The notes beneath the pieces were generated by a model. It searched no databases. It saw nothing but the letters and a program-made list of their open reading frames with translations, and had not been told where the DNA came from. Below are positions 51,898 through 62,140 of a stretch of 64,000 nt of DNA, piece after piece (the stretch's first letter is position 1; each line of letters begins with the position of its first letter). A program made the translations under genes and the position numbers. Origin of the DNA: Vibrio rarus (GTDB taxonomy: Bacteria; Pseudomonadota; Gammaproteobacteria; Enterobacterales; Vibrionaceae); the NCBI RefSeq assembly GCF_024347075.1, contig NZ_AP024900.1:1612001-1676000 (forward strand), given 5' to 3'.

Positions 51898-53751
51898 ATG
51901 AATATAAATACTCTAAAAACATCAACGTTATTGGTTGCACTGCTTGGCGTAATGGCCGTTACGCCAAGTTACGCCAATACCGCAGCAACAGTCAGTCAAG
52001 AACAAACAGCGCCACAACTACCGAGTGACTTAACCTGGATTTCTAATCCAGATCTGCCACTATTTGCCAGTCCTGACGCAAAACGTGGCGGCACTTTGAA
52101 TCTTTATTTAGCGTCTTATCCGTTAACCTTGCGTACCATTGGACCGGATTCAAACACGGCGTTCCGTTCATACTTAATGGACGGCCATCCAAGTCTTGTG
52201 GGTATTCACCCCAACACCTTGCAGCCTTACCCGGCTCTCGCAACTTCTTGGGCGTTTAGTAAAGACAATAAAACCGTTTATTTTCGCTTAGATCCACAAG
52301 CTAAATGGTCAGATGGTGTGCCAATTACCGCTGATGATTACGAATTTTTCTTCGACTATGTGTTTAATAAAAATGTGCACGCGCCGTTTTATAAGAACTA
52401 CTTTACCCATAAAGTAACGGGCATCACAGTGTACGATAAATACACCATTGCTCTGCATTCAGCCGATGCCCTGCCCCATGCGCAGTTACTTGATCGTGTG
52501 GCTATGCAACCTAAGCCAAAACACTTTTTTAAAGATGGCATAGATAAAAACTATCTACGTACATTCAACTGGAAGGCCGAGCCTACCACCGGTGCATACT
52601 ATGTATCAGCACTGAAAAAAGGCCGCTCTATTGAGCTATCACATGTGAAAGATTGGTGGGGATATCACAATCGCTATCTAAAAAATCGTTTCAATGTAGA
52701 TAAAATCCGCTTTTCTATCATTCGTGACCCAGACCTTGCGTTTAAGTATTTTGAAAAAGGTGAATTGGACGTCTTTAATGTCAACTCACAGAAATTGTGG
52801 TTTGATAAAACAGACTCTGCCCCTTTCCGCAAAGGTTACATTGTAAAATCTATGCTCAATAATGAAATGTCTACGGGCGCTTCTGGCATTTGGTTAAACA
52901 TGGTCAATCCATTGCTTAAAAATGATGAAGTGCGCGAAGGTATTGCTTACTCAATCAACTTCGATTCTGTTATTAAGCACGTCCGTCATGGAGAAGCCAC
53001 TCGACAAAATGGTTTTGGCACTTTAGTGGGTAAGTACAAAACACCTAAAGATGTAGGTGTGAAACCTTTCTCTCCTGTAGAAGCGAAAAAGCACTTTGCT
53101 AAAGCGGGTTACTCTACTTTAGGCTCTGATGGTCTTTTATATAACAAGCAAGATCAGCCACTGCAAATGACCCTGACGTATCTCAGTGCCAGAAGCACCG
53201 CTGATGTTATTATTTTAAAAGAGCAGGCCAAAAAAGCAGGTTTAGACATTGAGCTTAAATTAGTAGATGGCTCTACTGGATTTAAATCCCTACTTGAGAA
53301 AAAATTCCAGTCCGCTTACTTTTCCATGTCTGCTGGATTTTATCCGGCCTATCGTCAGTACTTCCATTCAAGTAATGCCGTGCCTCAAACCAATAACTTC
53401 TTTAGTTTCTCCAATCCTAAAATGGATGAACTGATCACTAAGTTTGATAAAGCACCGACCATTGAACAACAGGTTTTATACTCCAATAAAATCCAACGCA
53501 TGATCATGGACGCTAACTGTTTTATCCCTGGTACTTCATCGCAATTTACCCGTTCCGCTCACTGGCGTTATGTTCGTTTGCCAAAAAATGTGGGTACGGC
53601 ACAAACTCGCTATTTGTTTGATGAAAGCGGTTTAGACCTTGGACTAATGTGGATTGATTCCAAAATGAAGAAACAGGTTCTACAGGCGAAGAGTGACGGT
53701 GATACCTTCCCTCGCATCACCCATTTAAGCACTCAATCAATCGGTCAATAA
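51898..53751 (+). CDS. Peptide ABC transporter substrate-binding protein, YejA-like (operon 2)
   Basis: A 617-residue family-5 periplasmic binding protein. The start at ATG 51898 gives the signal peptide MNINTLKTSTLLVALLGVMA with cleavage near SYAN; an in-frame extension back to 51838 overlaps the permease and is rejected. GGTLNLYLASYPLTLRTIG and the NRFNVDKIRFSIIRDPDL block match the operon 1 copy. The ligand-pocket half is well conserved, so the two importers may accept similar peptides. Confidence 0.9.
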   Translation: MNINTLKTSTLLVALLGVMAVTPSYANTAATVSQEQTAPQLPSDLTWISNPDLPLFASPDAKRGGTLNLYLASYPLTLRTIGPDSNTAFRSYLMDGHPSLVGIHPNTLQPYPALATSWAFSKDNKTVYFRLDPQAKWSDGVPITADDYEFFFDYVFNKNVHAPFYKNYFTHKVTGITVYDKYTIALHSADALPHAQLLDRVAMQPKPKHFFKDGIDKNYLRTFNWKAEPTTGAYYVSALKKGRSIELSHVKDWWGYHNRYLKNRFNVDKIRFSIIRDPDLAFKYFEKGELDVFNVNSQKLWFDKTDSAPFRKGYIVKSMLNNEMSTGASGIWLNMVNPLLKNDEVREGIAYSINFDSVIKHVRHGEATRQNGFGTLVGKYKTPKDVGVKPFSPVEAKKHFAKAGYSTLGSDGLLYNKQDQPLQMTLTYLSARSTADVIILKEQAKKAGLDIELKLVDGSTGFKSLLEKKFQSAYFSMSAGFYPAYRQYFHSSNAVPQTNNFFSFSNPKMDELITKFDKAPTIEQQVLYSNKIQRMIMDANCFIPGTSSQFTRSAHWRYVRLPKNVGTAQTRYLFDESGLDLGLMWIDSKMKKQVLQAKSDGDTFPRITHLSTQSIGQ

Positions 53752-53762
53752 GGTCTTTAGAT

Positions 53763-54752
53763 ATGTCAAACAATGTATTGCTGTCTCTGAATAAAGTGAC
53801 GACTAAGTTCACTACCGATGAAGGGGATATTACCGCGTTAAATGGCGTCACTTTTGATGTTATCGCGGGTCGCACTATCGGTATTGTGGGTGAGTCTGGT
53901 TGTGGTAAAAGCATTACCGCAGCCTCCATCATGAATCTATTGCCACAACCTTATGGCAATGTCACTGACGGCGAAATTATCTTTGAAGGCAGAGATATTA
54001 CTAAGCTAAGCCAAGCGGAGCGTTGCGCATTACGTGGTAAGGATATCTCTATGATATTCCAAGATCCGATGACAGCGCTTAACCCTGTGGTACGTGTAGG
54101 CAAGCAAGTAGAAGAAGTCTATGAGTTGCACAGTAAAACCCTCACCACTGCAGAAGCACGCCGTCAAGCGGTACTGGACATGTTTACCAAAGTAGGGATT
54201 TCTGAACCTGAGAAACGTTTGGATGTGTACCCACACGAACTGTCTGGGGGCATGCGTCAACGGGTAATGATTGCCATGGCATTGGCTTGCGAGCCAAAAG
54301 TGTTAATTGCAGACGAACCCACAACGGCTTTAGACGTAACCATTCAAGCGCAAATTTTAGAGCTGATGAAACGCATGCAGCAACAGCTTGGTATGGCCAT
54401 TGTCTTTATTACCCACGACCTTGGTGTGGTCGCAGAGATGTGTGACGATGTTGCGGTAATGTATGCAGGTAATATTGTTGAGCAAGGGGATGTGTTCCAA
54501 ATCTTTGGACGCCCTACTCACCCTTATACTCAAGGGTTACTGGCTTCCATGCCGACCGTTACCTCAAAACCAAAAACTCAGCTCACCACTATCGAAGGCA
54601 GTGTTCCACAATTGAAAGACATGCCTGTTGGTTGTCGCTTTGTCAACCGCTGCACTAAAGCAATGGAGCATTGCAATACCACTAAACCAAGCTCAACCAC
54701 CGTTGAGGCTGGCCACTTTGTTTCTTGTCTTGCTGTTAAAGAGGTTATGTAA
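53763..54752 (+). CDS. Peptide ABC transporter ATP-binding protein, DppD/OppD-like (operon 2)
   Basis: A 329-residue ATPase, counterpart of the gene at 17452. Walker A GESGCGKS, signature [15 protein letters not shown], Walker [13 protein letters not shown], and C-terminal VGCRFVNRC cysteines. The stop overlaps the next start by the same TAATG arrangement as in operon 1. Confidence 0.9.
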   Translation: MSNNVLLSLNKVTTKFTTDEGDITALNGVTFDVIAGRTIGIVGESGCGKSITAASIMNLLPQPYGNVTDGEIIFEGRDITKLSQAERCALRGKDISMIFQDPMTALNPVVRVGKQVEEVYELHSKTLTTAEARRQAVLDMFTKVGISEPEKRLDVYPHELSGGMRQRVMIAMALACEPKVLIADEPTTALDVTIQAQILELMKRMQQQLGMAIVFITHDLGVVAEMCDDVAVMYAGNIVEQGDVFQIFGRPTHPYTQGLLASMPTVTSKPKTQLTTIEGSVPQLKDMPVGCRFVNRCTKAMEHCNTTKPSSTTVEAGHFVSCLAVKEVM

Positions 54753-55720
54753 TGACACAAGCAACGCCTTTACTGCAAATTAAAGATCTAAAGCAGCACT
54801 TTTTAGTTTCTAATAAACTGTTTCAACCTAAAAAATATGTCTATGCCGTTAACGGTGTCTCCTTTGACCTCTATCCAGGACAAACCATTGGTCTTGTTGG
54901 AGAGTCAGGCTGCGGTAAAAGCACCGTAGGGCGGACGTTACTAAAATTGTACGAACCGACAGCGGGTAGCATTTTCTTTGAAGGCAAAGACATCACTAAC
55001 CTCAGCGAAAAAGAGATGATCTCTTTGCGCAAAGAGATGCAAGTGATCTTGCAAGACCCCCTAGAAAGCCTTAATCAGCGCCATACTATTGGTGATATTC
55101 TAAAAGAACCCTTTGAGATCCACGGGGTTGGAACGGCACAAGAACGAGATCAATGGGTCGCGGAGTTATTAGTCAAAGTGGGGCTTCGTCCTGATTCGGC
55201 GTCTCGTTTCCCCCATGAGTTTTCTGGTGGTCAAAGACAACGTATTGGTATCGCACGCGCCATTGCCTTAAAACCTAAATTAATCGTCTGCGATGAATCT
55301 GTTTCCGCATTAGATGTTTCGGTACAAGCGCAAATAGTCAACTTACTGCTTGATCTGCAAAAAGAGATGAATATCGCACTGATATTTATTGCTCATGATC
55401 TGTCGGTAGTAAGGCATGTCTCAGATGTTATTGCCGTGATGTATCTCGGAAAATTCGTTGAAATTGGCAATGCGCAAGAGGTGTTTAACACGCCTAAGCA
55501 CCCTTACACCGAAGCATTAATTTCAGCCATTCCTCAGCCTGATCCGCGAGCGAAGAAAGAGCGCATTATCCTGCAAGGTGATATTCCATCACCAATGAAT
55601 CCACCACCGGGTTGTGCGTTTTCCACACGTTGCCGTTACGCCGAAGCTTCATGCTCTGAGCGTGCGCCAAGCTTGGATGGACAACAACATAAAGTGGCGT
55701 GCCATTTAGCCGATAAATAG
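54752..55720 (+). CDS. Peptide ABC transporter ATP-binding protein, DppF/OppF-like (operon 2)
   Basis: A 322-residue ATPase, counterpart of the gene at 18441. Walker [10 protein letters not shown], signature [14 protein letters not shown], Walker [14 protein letters not shown]-terminal [10 protein letters not shown]. It is the last gene of the tight cluster here: a hairpin and an intrinsic terminator follow, unlike operon 1, where the metalloprotease comes 19 nt later. Confidence 0.9.
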   Translation: MTQATPLLQIKDLKQHFLVSNKLFQPKKYVYAVNGVSFDLYPGQTIGLVGESGCGKSTVGRTLLKLYEPTAGSIFFEGKDITNLSEKEMISLRKEMQVILQDPLESLNQRHTIGDILKEPFEIHGVGTAQERDQWVAELLVKVGLRPDSASRFPHEFSGGQRQRIGIARAIALKPKLIVCDESVSALDVSVQAQIVNLLLDLQKEMNIALIFIAHDLSVVRHVSDVIAVMYLGKFVEIGNAQEVFNTPKHPYTEALISAIPQPDPRAKKERIILQGDIPSPMNPPPGCAFSTRCRYAEASCSERAPSLDGQQHKVACHLADK

Positions 55721-55729
55721 CCCATCTCC

Positions 55730-55759
55730 CTCGTTATCTTGCCACAGCAAGATAATGAG
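55730..55759 (+). other. Stable hairpin after the operon 2 ATPase genes
   Basis: CTCGTTATCTTG (55730-55741) and CAAGATAATGAG (55748-55759) pair over 12 positions (one G-U) with a 6-nt loop. It lacks a T-run and precedes the real terminator by 23 nt. It may protect the transcript 3' end. Confidence 0.5.
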
Positions 55760-55782
55760 CAGGACATCAGTCAAACAACTTC

Positions 55783-55856
55783 ACAGAGAGAGTTTTTGTC
55801 ACACACTTTTGCCTTATATGGCCCAAAAGTGTGTTGATTCACTCTCCCTGTTTTTT
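55783..55856 (+). terminator. Intrinsic terminator of operon 2
   Basis: ACACACTTTTG (55801-55811) pairs perfectly with CAAAAGTGTGT (55824-55834). The stem is extended by CAGAGAGAGT against ACTCTCCCTG, and six T residues follow (55851-55856). Confidence 0.85.
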
Positions 55857-56000
55857 GCTAAACAGCGTATTTAATAGTGGCTATTCCCCCTACTGAATCC
55901 GAACGAGACCAAAAGCCATTGCTTTAAATAAGGTGGCTCAGTCTTATACAAAGTCGCCTTAAGGCAACTAACTTTTTACCCCATATGAGAGTTATTCAAA

Positions 56001-57071
56001 ATGGAAAAAAAAATCATCGAGCTGAAAAAGCTTACTGAACTTAACGCAGTACCCGGCAACGAAGGTGAATGTCGCCGTTATATGGCTAAGCGATTCGAAG
56101 GTCTTGCGGATGAAGTCGTATTAGATAACCTAGGTAGCATCATAGGTCATAAAGTCGGTGATGAGCATGGCCCTCGTATTATGCTCGCAGGCCATATGGA
56201 TGAAGTGGGCTTTATGGTCACTGAAATTGAAAAATCGGGTTTCGTTAAATTCACTCCATTGGGTGGTTGGTGGAGCCAAGTCATGCTTGCTCAACAACTG
56301 ACTATCACAACGGGTAGTGGTGAGCACATCCACGGTGTGATTGGTAGCAAGCCACCACACATACTAAAACCTGCAGAGCGCACTAAACCTGTAGAAATCG
56401 ATACTATGTTTATTGATGTGGGCGTGGCTTCTAAAGAAGAAGCGGAAGCTTTAGGCATCAAACCTGGTGATATGATCACCCCTTACATTGAGTTTCGTGA
56501 AATGGCAAACAAAGACTACCTTATGGGTAAAGCCTTTGATAACCGTATCGGTTGTGCCATTGCATTAGATGTCATGGATAACCTAAAAGGCGTGGCTCAC
56601 CCTAACCAATTGTTCTCTGTTGGCACAGTACAAGAAGAGGTGGGCCTACGCGGCGCACGTACTGCATCAAACTTAGTACAGCCTGATATTGCAATTGCTG
56701 TCGATGTAGGTATCGCCGATGATACCCCTGGATGTGATAATAAAGGCGTAATGGGTAATGGGCCTCAATTAACATTAAAAGATGCGTCTATGGTTGGTCA
56801 TAAAGGTTTGCGTGAATTGTGCGTAAGCATTTGTGAAGAATTGGATATTCCATTCCAATACCAAGTATTAAATGGCGGTGGCACTGATGCGGGTGCAATG
56901 CATGTTTCAGGTCATGGGGCGCCATCGATTTCAATTGGCATTCCATCTCGTTACATCCACTCTCATACTTCAATGATTCATAAGCAAGACTACAACAACA
57001 CCACTAAGTTGATCACTGAACTGGTTAAACGTTTAGATGTGACTACTGTTAATTCACTATTGATGGATTAA
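56001..57071 (+). CDS. M42-family aminopeptidase (FrvX/YpdE-like)
   Basis: A cytoplasmic cobalt/zinc aminopeptidase of 356 residues that trims amino acids from short peptides; the family forms tetrahedral dodecamers. Metal ligands by motif are the His in LAGHMDEVG (near 68), Asp in AFDNRIG, Glu-Glu in VQEEVGLRG, Asp in AVDVGIAD and His in YIHSHTSMI. GAGAG precedes the ATG by about ten nt. Leading and trailing terminators show it is its own transcript, placed between the peptide importer and its protease. The likely role is to digest the imported peptides, by position. Confidence 0.92.
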   Translation: MEKKIIELKKLTELNAVPGNEGECRRYMAKRFEGLADEVVLDNLGSIIGHKVGDEHGPRIMLAGHMDEVGFMVTEIEKSGFVKFTPLGGWWSQVMLAQQLTITTGSGEHIHGVIGSKPPHILKPAERTKPVEIDTMFIDVGVASKEEAEALGIKPGDMITPYIEFREMANKDYLMGKAFDNRIGCAIALDVMDNLKGVAHPNQLFSVGTVQEEVGLRGARTASNLVQPDIAIAVDVGIADDTPGCDNKGVMGNGPQLTLKDASMVGHKGLRELCVSICEELDIPFQYQVLNGGGTDAGAMHVSGHGAPSISIGIPSRYIHSHTSMIHKQDYNNTTKLITELVKRLDVTTVNSLLMD

Positions 57072-57081
57072 TCGCTGTTCT

Positions 57082-57132
57082 CGGCACCGAATTATCACTC
57101 CCAATAAATCCGTGATAATTCGTTGCCGTTTT
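57082..57132 (+). terminator. Intrinsic terminator of the M42 gene
   Basis: A 17-position stem, CGGCACCGAATTATCAC with GTGATAATTCGTTGCCG, one mismatch, 13-nt loop and four T residues (57129-57132). Confidence 0.88.
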
Positions 57133-57750
57133 CCCACCTGCTTTTACCATGCTTTTCATTTCGGAACACATACCTCAATCACATAATGAATGTAGGTTCA
57201 TTACAATTCCGCAATCTTATTTATTGATTTGATTTCATCCACCTGTATTGCGCTAACATGGCTAAGCACAGTTTTCTTGCAGTATGACTGATACCCGTCA
57301 TCGTAAGTGAAAGATCACAAATAGCGAAATAAAAACAACTGACAACATCGTTGACATTTTTTATCTGTAGTTCCCCTACAGCCAAATATTGCAACACAGT
57401 TATCCCATATGTTAATCCGCTAGGCTGATCCCTTACTTGCTAGATCCAGGGTTCAGTTGAACATGTTTTTACACTCTACTGCAGCCAAACTGCGAATGTA
57501 AATTTGACTCTTGGGTTCGACTTCTTTTCAACACAGTCAAGCCTTGGGTCGATTTGTTTTTATCTTGGCCAATTTTTTTGCTGGATATTCAAAGATTTAA
57601 TAAAAGTTTGGTGTACGCAATACCACATGCAGGTGATGTTTTCCTTAACGCGAAACCGTTTCGCATAAAGTAGCTACGTTTTCAAATACTGTATATGGAC
57701 ATTAAATAAGTGGCGTAACGCTTACGACAAGTTTTAAATAGGAACAAATT
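57133..57750 (+). promoter_or_regulatory. Long upstream region of the second metalloprotease
   Basis: About 620 bases without a gene. It holds a TTGACA (near 57352) that could be a -35, a small hairpin CTGTAG/CTACAG (near 57366-57383), a GCGAAA/TTTCGC hairpin (near 57650) and a loose direct repeat with CTTGGGT (57510 and 57544). None of the leader helices of operons 1 and 2 is present. The gene therefore has a separate promoter and probably a long 5' untranslated region. Confidence 0.4.
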
Positions 57751-60700
57751 ATGAGAAAAAGTTTGCTGCATTGCAGCATATTGCTTGCTTCCGCTAGCCT
57801 TTTTGGCTGTGGGCCAGGTGATGAGCCGTATGACACGGTAGCGAAAGATCCTAACATGATCTCGAGTTCGGATATTGAGCAAAATGTAAAAGCGGATGAT
57901 GGAACCTCCCATGCTCGTCGTTACCTCTTTTTACGTACCATCCGCAAAGCACCTCGCTATTTCGCTTCTATTGGTAGTAATCAATGGTACAACGATACCA
58001 AACTGGTCACTTTAAAGCGTTCTGAAAACGGCATTGAAGTTTTACAAGAAGATAAAGCCGCCATTGGTGAAGGCCAAGAATACTCTCCATTTGATAATGC
58101 AGAAAACCTTCGACCATTATTAACTATCAACGGCAGCTATATTGATTATAAATGTGCCACAGATAGCTACGATAAATGTACAAACCAAGAGCAAGTTAAT
58201 AACGACGCCGATGTTGAGTGGGATCAGAAAAAATATTTTGTCCCTGACTTAAACAACCTTACTGTTAAAGATATTGGCTTCAACGATGTGTCCATGAATA
58301 GCTGTTTATCTAAAGTAGGTGCCCCTCGCGTTGTACATCGCACCGAACAAACAGCCAATGGCAAAACCGTATCTTGGAATGGTCACGAAATTGACCTGAA
58401 AAATGGGGTGATTAACTTAGAAATTGCTCAAGATTATCAGGCGAGCATGTCTGCAAGCTGTGAAAGCTTCTCTCCACAAGATTCTATCGACAATTATTCA
58501 CTTACCGTTACCAGTTTTGTCTCTATTGTGGCTCTCGACTCACCACAAGAAAGTGATGACAATCAACCTGCAACGCTGGTTTCTAAAAACTACAAACCAA
58601 TCCCGTATGCGCACCAAGAAAGTATTAAATACGGTTTCTTCGCAACGGACATCGAACATTTAGATACCTTTAACCGAGGCAACCGAGACGGTCAATTCCG
58701 TCAATATTTGCAACGTTGGAATCCAAAGAAAACCAAATTACACTACTATCTATCCAATGATTTCTATGAAGCAAAAAATGCACCTTATTTAGCGGCAGCA
58801 ACGCAAAGTATTGCATTAATCAACGCAGAAAACTCGGTATTTAAGACTGGCGTTCCTCAAATCGAACTGGCTCCTGCTGGTAACCGTCAATCGGGTGATT
58901 TACGTTACACTATTATCGAACTGGCTGATGAACCGCTAGCCAATGGCTTATTAGGTTATGCTCCATCTGCAACCAACCCACTTACTGGGGAAATTGTTTC
59001 AGGTGTCGTAAACCAATATAGTGGTAACGCAATTAATGTTGTGCCTACTTACTGGCAAGAAATCCGCCGTGCGTTTAACCATGGTAAAATTTCTAAGTCA
59101 CAATTGGACAGTAAAGTTAACCATACTGCTTCATACCTATCATCCTCGCATGCTATCACCACAAACCAAGCAAAAAATATCGTTAATCCTGTTACCGGCA
59201 GCAACAGTATGTATGGTAATAAACTCGATCATTTTGCGAAAATTCTTAGTGGTGGCTTTGAAACATTATCACCGTCTCAGGTTACCGATCTCGCCGAGCA
59301 TAAAACAGATAATGACATCTATGAGCAACGCGAAAATGGTGAGACTGTATCGCTAGAAACACTGGCTAAACAGCAGCAAGATGAAATGTATAACCTTAGT
59401 CGCAACAATATGTTAAGCACTAAGGCGTTAACCAATACTATTTATGGCAATGGTGACTACCGTACCCTACCTCAAGGTGTCCACGAGCTTCCAGGGCAAA
59501 AAGCCAATAAATATCGTATTGATTGGAGTAAAGACAGTTATTTCACCGACGCAACTCATAAACGAATGAAAAACTTCGGTGATTTGAGCGTTGCAGATCA
59601 ACAAGATCTTAAAGTGAAACTATCTGCTGCTATCTTTGCCAGCACCTTAACTCATGAAATGGGACACAGCCTAGGGCTTCGTCACAACTTTATGGGCAGT
59701 GTGGATGCGGAGAACTACAACTTTGATAGTACTCAAATCGCTAAGTTGAAAACTAAGCTCTCTTCTATGGGTTACCCAAATATTGAGCCTAATTCAAACT
59801 CAAGTAGTCGCATGGAATATAGCCTTGATGCGTACACCAGTGGCTATGGTCCATATGATATCGCAGCTCTTCGATTCGGTTACGCTCGCCAAATTCAGCT
59901 AACCAAAGATGGTAAAGCGATACTAAGTAGTGGCAAAAACACTGACTTAAGTGATGTTAGCATCGTTGATAACAACTATGTTTCACTGAAAAAACGTGAT
60001 GAAGAACGCCGTGCTGAAATCGCCGATCTTCAGGGACGTGGTGAAGGTCAAGGTAAATATTCTCGAGGTGTTGCGGATAAGACTGTGTTAGGTCTCACTA
60101 AGACATTCAAATTCTGTACAGACGAAGATACCTACCTCGGCAATACTTGTAACCGATTTGATGCCGGCTTTACGAGTGCACAAATTACGCACAATAAAGC
60201 CTTTGACATTGATGACCGCTTTATTGAAACCAATACACGTAATGACCGTGAAAACTTCGGTATGTCTTACCTGACCTACTACACTCTTTATCGTTTAAGA
60301 CAATTCGATGCATTGCATGCGTTCATTGATGATTCACATGACTTCGTGATGGGGTCCGGTGAAGATGGTTTATTATTAGAAAACCAAAAACTGTTCAATC
60401 ACATTATCAATGAATGTAAAACGCAAGATCCAGTTACTGGGGAATATGATGTAAAAGATATTCCATTTACATTAAGTCAATATAACAATAACCTTAAAGC
60501 TGTGGGTATCATTTGTGACTGGATTGCAGGCACAGAAAACTCTCGTGACTACTTGCTACATACTGCAATGGCTCCATTAGGACGGTACATAACGTATAAT
60601 TATGTCGTTCCACCGAGTTCTCTATTCTCTCAGAATTTACCGCTCAAAGTCGTTAAAGAAGAATATGTATCGAAAAATGGCCCTCTAAACTTAGCTCAAG

Positions 60701-61809
60701 GAGAAGTCCTACTCGATTCAGATAGCCATCAGCAGTTATTAAGAGATATGGCTCAGAATGCCATTGATGTTTTATCTCCTGGCGCTAGCTTGCTCGATGA
60801 GAAACAGAAGGTTACATTAACTGACGGTAGCGTCATTACCGGTAAGGTAACGTTAACGGGTCACCCATTAAATAGCTTACAAGCGGATAATGCGGATCCT
60901 AACCATGGCTATACCAGTGACCGTGATGTATTAGGCTCTTGGCCTGATAAACTACTTGCAGTAAGAGAGTTACTATCTCGTAGCACATCAAGATTAACCG
61001 ATTTAAGTACCACTGGTGCATTGGCTGATGATGCTTTTGCTGGGGAAATCTTGAAACTAGGTTTATGTCGCCAAGCCTTAGCCGGTACGTATTCAATAAC
61101 ACAAACTTCAGATGAAAACTTACTGAATTGTTTGCCAGTTCTTAATGGTGACTTATTCAGTAACGGTAAATTCGCTGATGCAGATGCACAAACAGCGTTT
61201 TTGACCAATTACACTGCACAAAACATTGTGTACAATGCATTCTCAGATTGGGCTGATACTGATATAGAAACGTTACCAACGTATACTTATGCTGTTGCAC
61301 AGTACTTTAATTTACCAATGAAAGGTAAAGTGAATATTCTAAGAGCAATGCTTAACCAGTTTGTATTGGGTTCAAGTACCAACAATACTGGGGTTAATTT
61401 ACAATCGGTGACTAAATCGTATCGTGAATATGCCAGTGTTTACACTGAAGAGGCAAGCTATGCTTACCAAAAACCAATTGTCTTTGATTTCAATAATATG
61501 AGTGATATCCCAGCAATGAAAGCAAACCTAGATTTCTTGCTGGCTCGCGATCCTAAAGGTCAAGATATGATCGTTCGTATGATTGGCGCTAAAGAAGACT
61601 TTGTGGTAAAAGAAGACAACCGCCTAGCATTAGTTTTGATCAAGGCTTATATCAAGTCATTAGTTGATGCTAGTAATGCATCTAGTAACCCAACGCTACA
61701 GGCATCTCTTGATAAAAAAGTAGAGCGATTGGCTAATATCATTAACACATTACCAAGAACAGATGAATACGCAGAGCTTGACCGCACAGCGTATCTAGCG
61801 GATCTGTAA
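57751..61809 (+). CDS. Large lipoprotein zinc metalloprotease, met-zincin type (second copy)
   Basis: A 1352-residue paralogue of the protein at 19423. The lipobox is LFGC with Cys20. The zinc site is HEMGHSLGLRH (His635, Glu636, His639, His645) and the Met-turn is SSRMEYS (Met688). The pair of N-terminal cysteines in KCATDSYDKC is shared with the paralogue, as are RLNPT-type and GYTSDRD-like blocks in the C-terminal half. The two proteins are far more different from each other than the two sets of transporter genes. It has its own promoter and terminator. Degradation of external or periplasmic proteins is inferred from the motif and context. Confidence 0.85.
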   Translation: MRKSLLHCSILLASASLFGCGPGDEPYDTVAKDPNMISSSDIEQNVKADDGTSHARRYLFLRTIRKAPRYFASIGSNQWYNDTKLVTLKRSENGIEVLQEDKAAIGEGQEYSPFDNAENLRPLLTINGSYIDYKCATDSYDKCTNQEQVNNDADVEWDQKKYFVPDLNNLTVKDIGFNDVSMNSCLSKVGAPRVVHRTEQTANGKTVSWNGHEIDLKNGVINLEIAQDYQASMSASCESFSPQDSIDNYSLTVTSFVSIVALDSPQESDDNQPATLVSKNYKPIPYAHQESIKYGFFATDIEHLDTFNRGNRDGQFRQYLQRWNPKKTKLHYYLSNDFYEAKNAPYLAAATQSIALINAENSVFKTGVPQIELAPAGNRQSGDLRYTIIELADEPLANGLLGYAPSATNPLTGEIVSGVVNQYSGNAINVVPTYWQEIRRAFNHGKISKSQLDSKVNHTASYLSSSHAITTNQAKNIVNPVTGSNSMYGNKLDHFAKILSGGFETLSPSQVTDLAEHKTDNDIYEQRENGETVSLETLAKQQQDEMYNLSRNNMLSTKALTNTIYGNGDYRTLPQGVHELPGQKANKYRIDWSKDSYFTDATHKRMKNFGDLSVADQQDLKVKLSAAIFASTLTHEMGHSLGLRHNFMGSVDAENYNFDSTQIAKLKTKLSSMGYPNIEPNSNSSSRMEYSLDAYTSGYGPYDIAALRFGYARQIQLTKDGKAILSSGKNTDLSDVSIVDNNYVSLKKRDEERRAEIADLQGRGEGQGKYSRGVADKTVLGLTKTFKFCTDEDTYLGNTCNRFDAGFTSAQITHNKAFDIDDRFIETNTRNDRENFGMSYLTYYTLYRLRQFDALHAFIDDSHDFVMGSGEDGLLLENQKLFNHIINECKTQDPVTGEYDVKDIPFTLSQYNNNLKAVGIICDWIAGTENSRDYLLHTAMAPLGRYITYNYVVPPSSLFSQNLPLKVVKEEYVSKNGPLNLAQGEVLLDSDSHQQLLRDMAQNAIDVLSPGASLLDEKQKVTLTDGSVITGKVTLTGHPLNSLQADNADPNHGYTSDRDVLGSWPDKLLAVRELLSRSTSRLTDLSTTGALADDAFAGEILKLGLCRQALAGTYSITQTSDENLLNCLPVLNGDLFSNGKFADADAQTAFLTNYTAQNIVYNAFSDWADTDIETLPTYTYAVAQYFNLPMKGKVNILRAMLNQFVLGSSTNNTGVNLQSVTKSYREYASVYTEEASYAYQKPIVFDFNNMSDIPAMKANLDFLLARDPKGQDMIVRMIGAKEDFVVKEDNRLALVLIKAYIKSLVDASNASSNPTLQASLDKKVERLANIINTLPRTDEYAELDRTAYLADL

Positions 61810-61825
61810 CCCACTGGTATGAATT

Positions 61826-61856
61826 GACATGATGTACTCACCAGGGTGAGTTGTCA
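61826..61856 (+). other. Hairpin after the metalloprotease stop
   Basis: TGACA, then ACTCACC, AG, GGTGAGT and TGTCA (61826-61856) give an interrupted 12-bp stem 16 nt after the stop. It has no T-run of its own. Confidence 0.45.
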
Positions 61857-61880
61857 TCCCTCAATACGTTATCTAAAATT

Positions 61881-61911
61881 AATAGCGACACCTTAGGGTG
61901 TCGCTATTTTA
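61881..61911 (+). terminator. Intrinsic terminator of the second metalloprotease
   Basis: AATAGCGACACC (61881-61892), a TTAG loop and GGTGTCGCTATT (61897-61908), followed by further T residues. It could also act on minus-strand transcription from the HNH gene. Confidence 0.88.
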
Positions 61912-62140
61912 TTATTGGAGCGCATTAGAACTTAATTCAAAGGGCTTTACTGTAGGTCGTTTAATAACTGGTTTTTAGGGGGATGCTTACTTATTTTATG
62001 ATGATTATAAGTTGCGTGATTCATAGAGATGGTTTCAATTTTCGTAACTGAAGAACAAACTTGTATTTCTGCTCTTAAAACCGCTCTCTCTTGCTCTCGT
62101 AGCGCTGAGATACATCTTCAGATAAAGGGGAATCACTGTT
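61912..62140. other. Gap between convergent metalloprotease and HNH genes
   Basis: About 230 bases in which I see no gene and no repeat. Confidence 0.35.

Noticed and set aside
55730..55759. Strong hairpin as the operon 2 terminator
   Set aside because: It is not followed by T residues. The next hairpin (55783-55856) has six T and is the better candidate.
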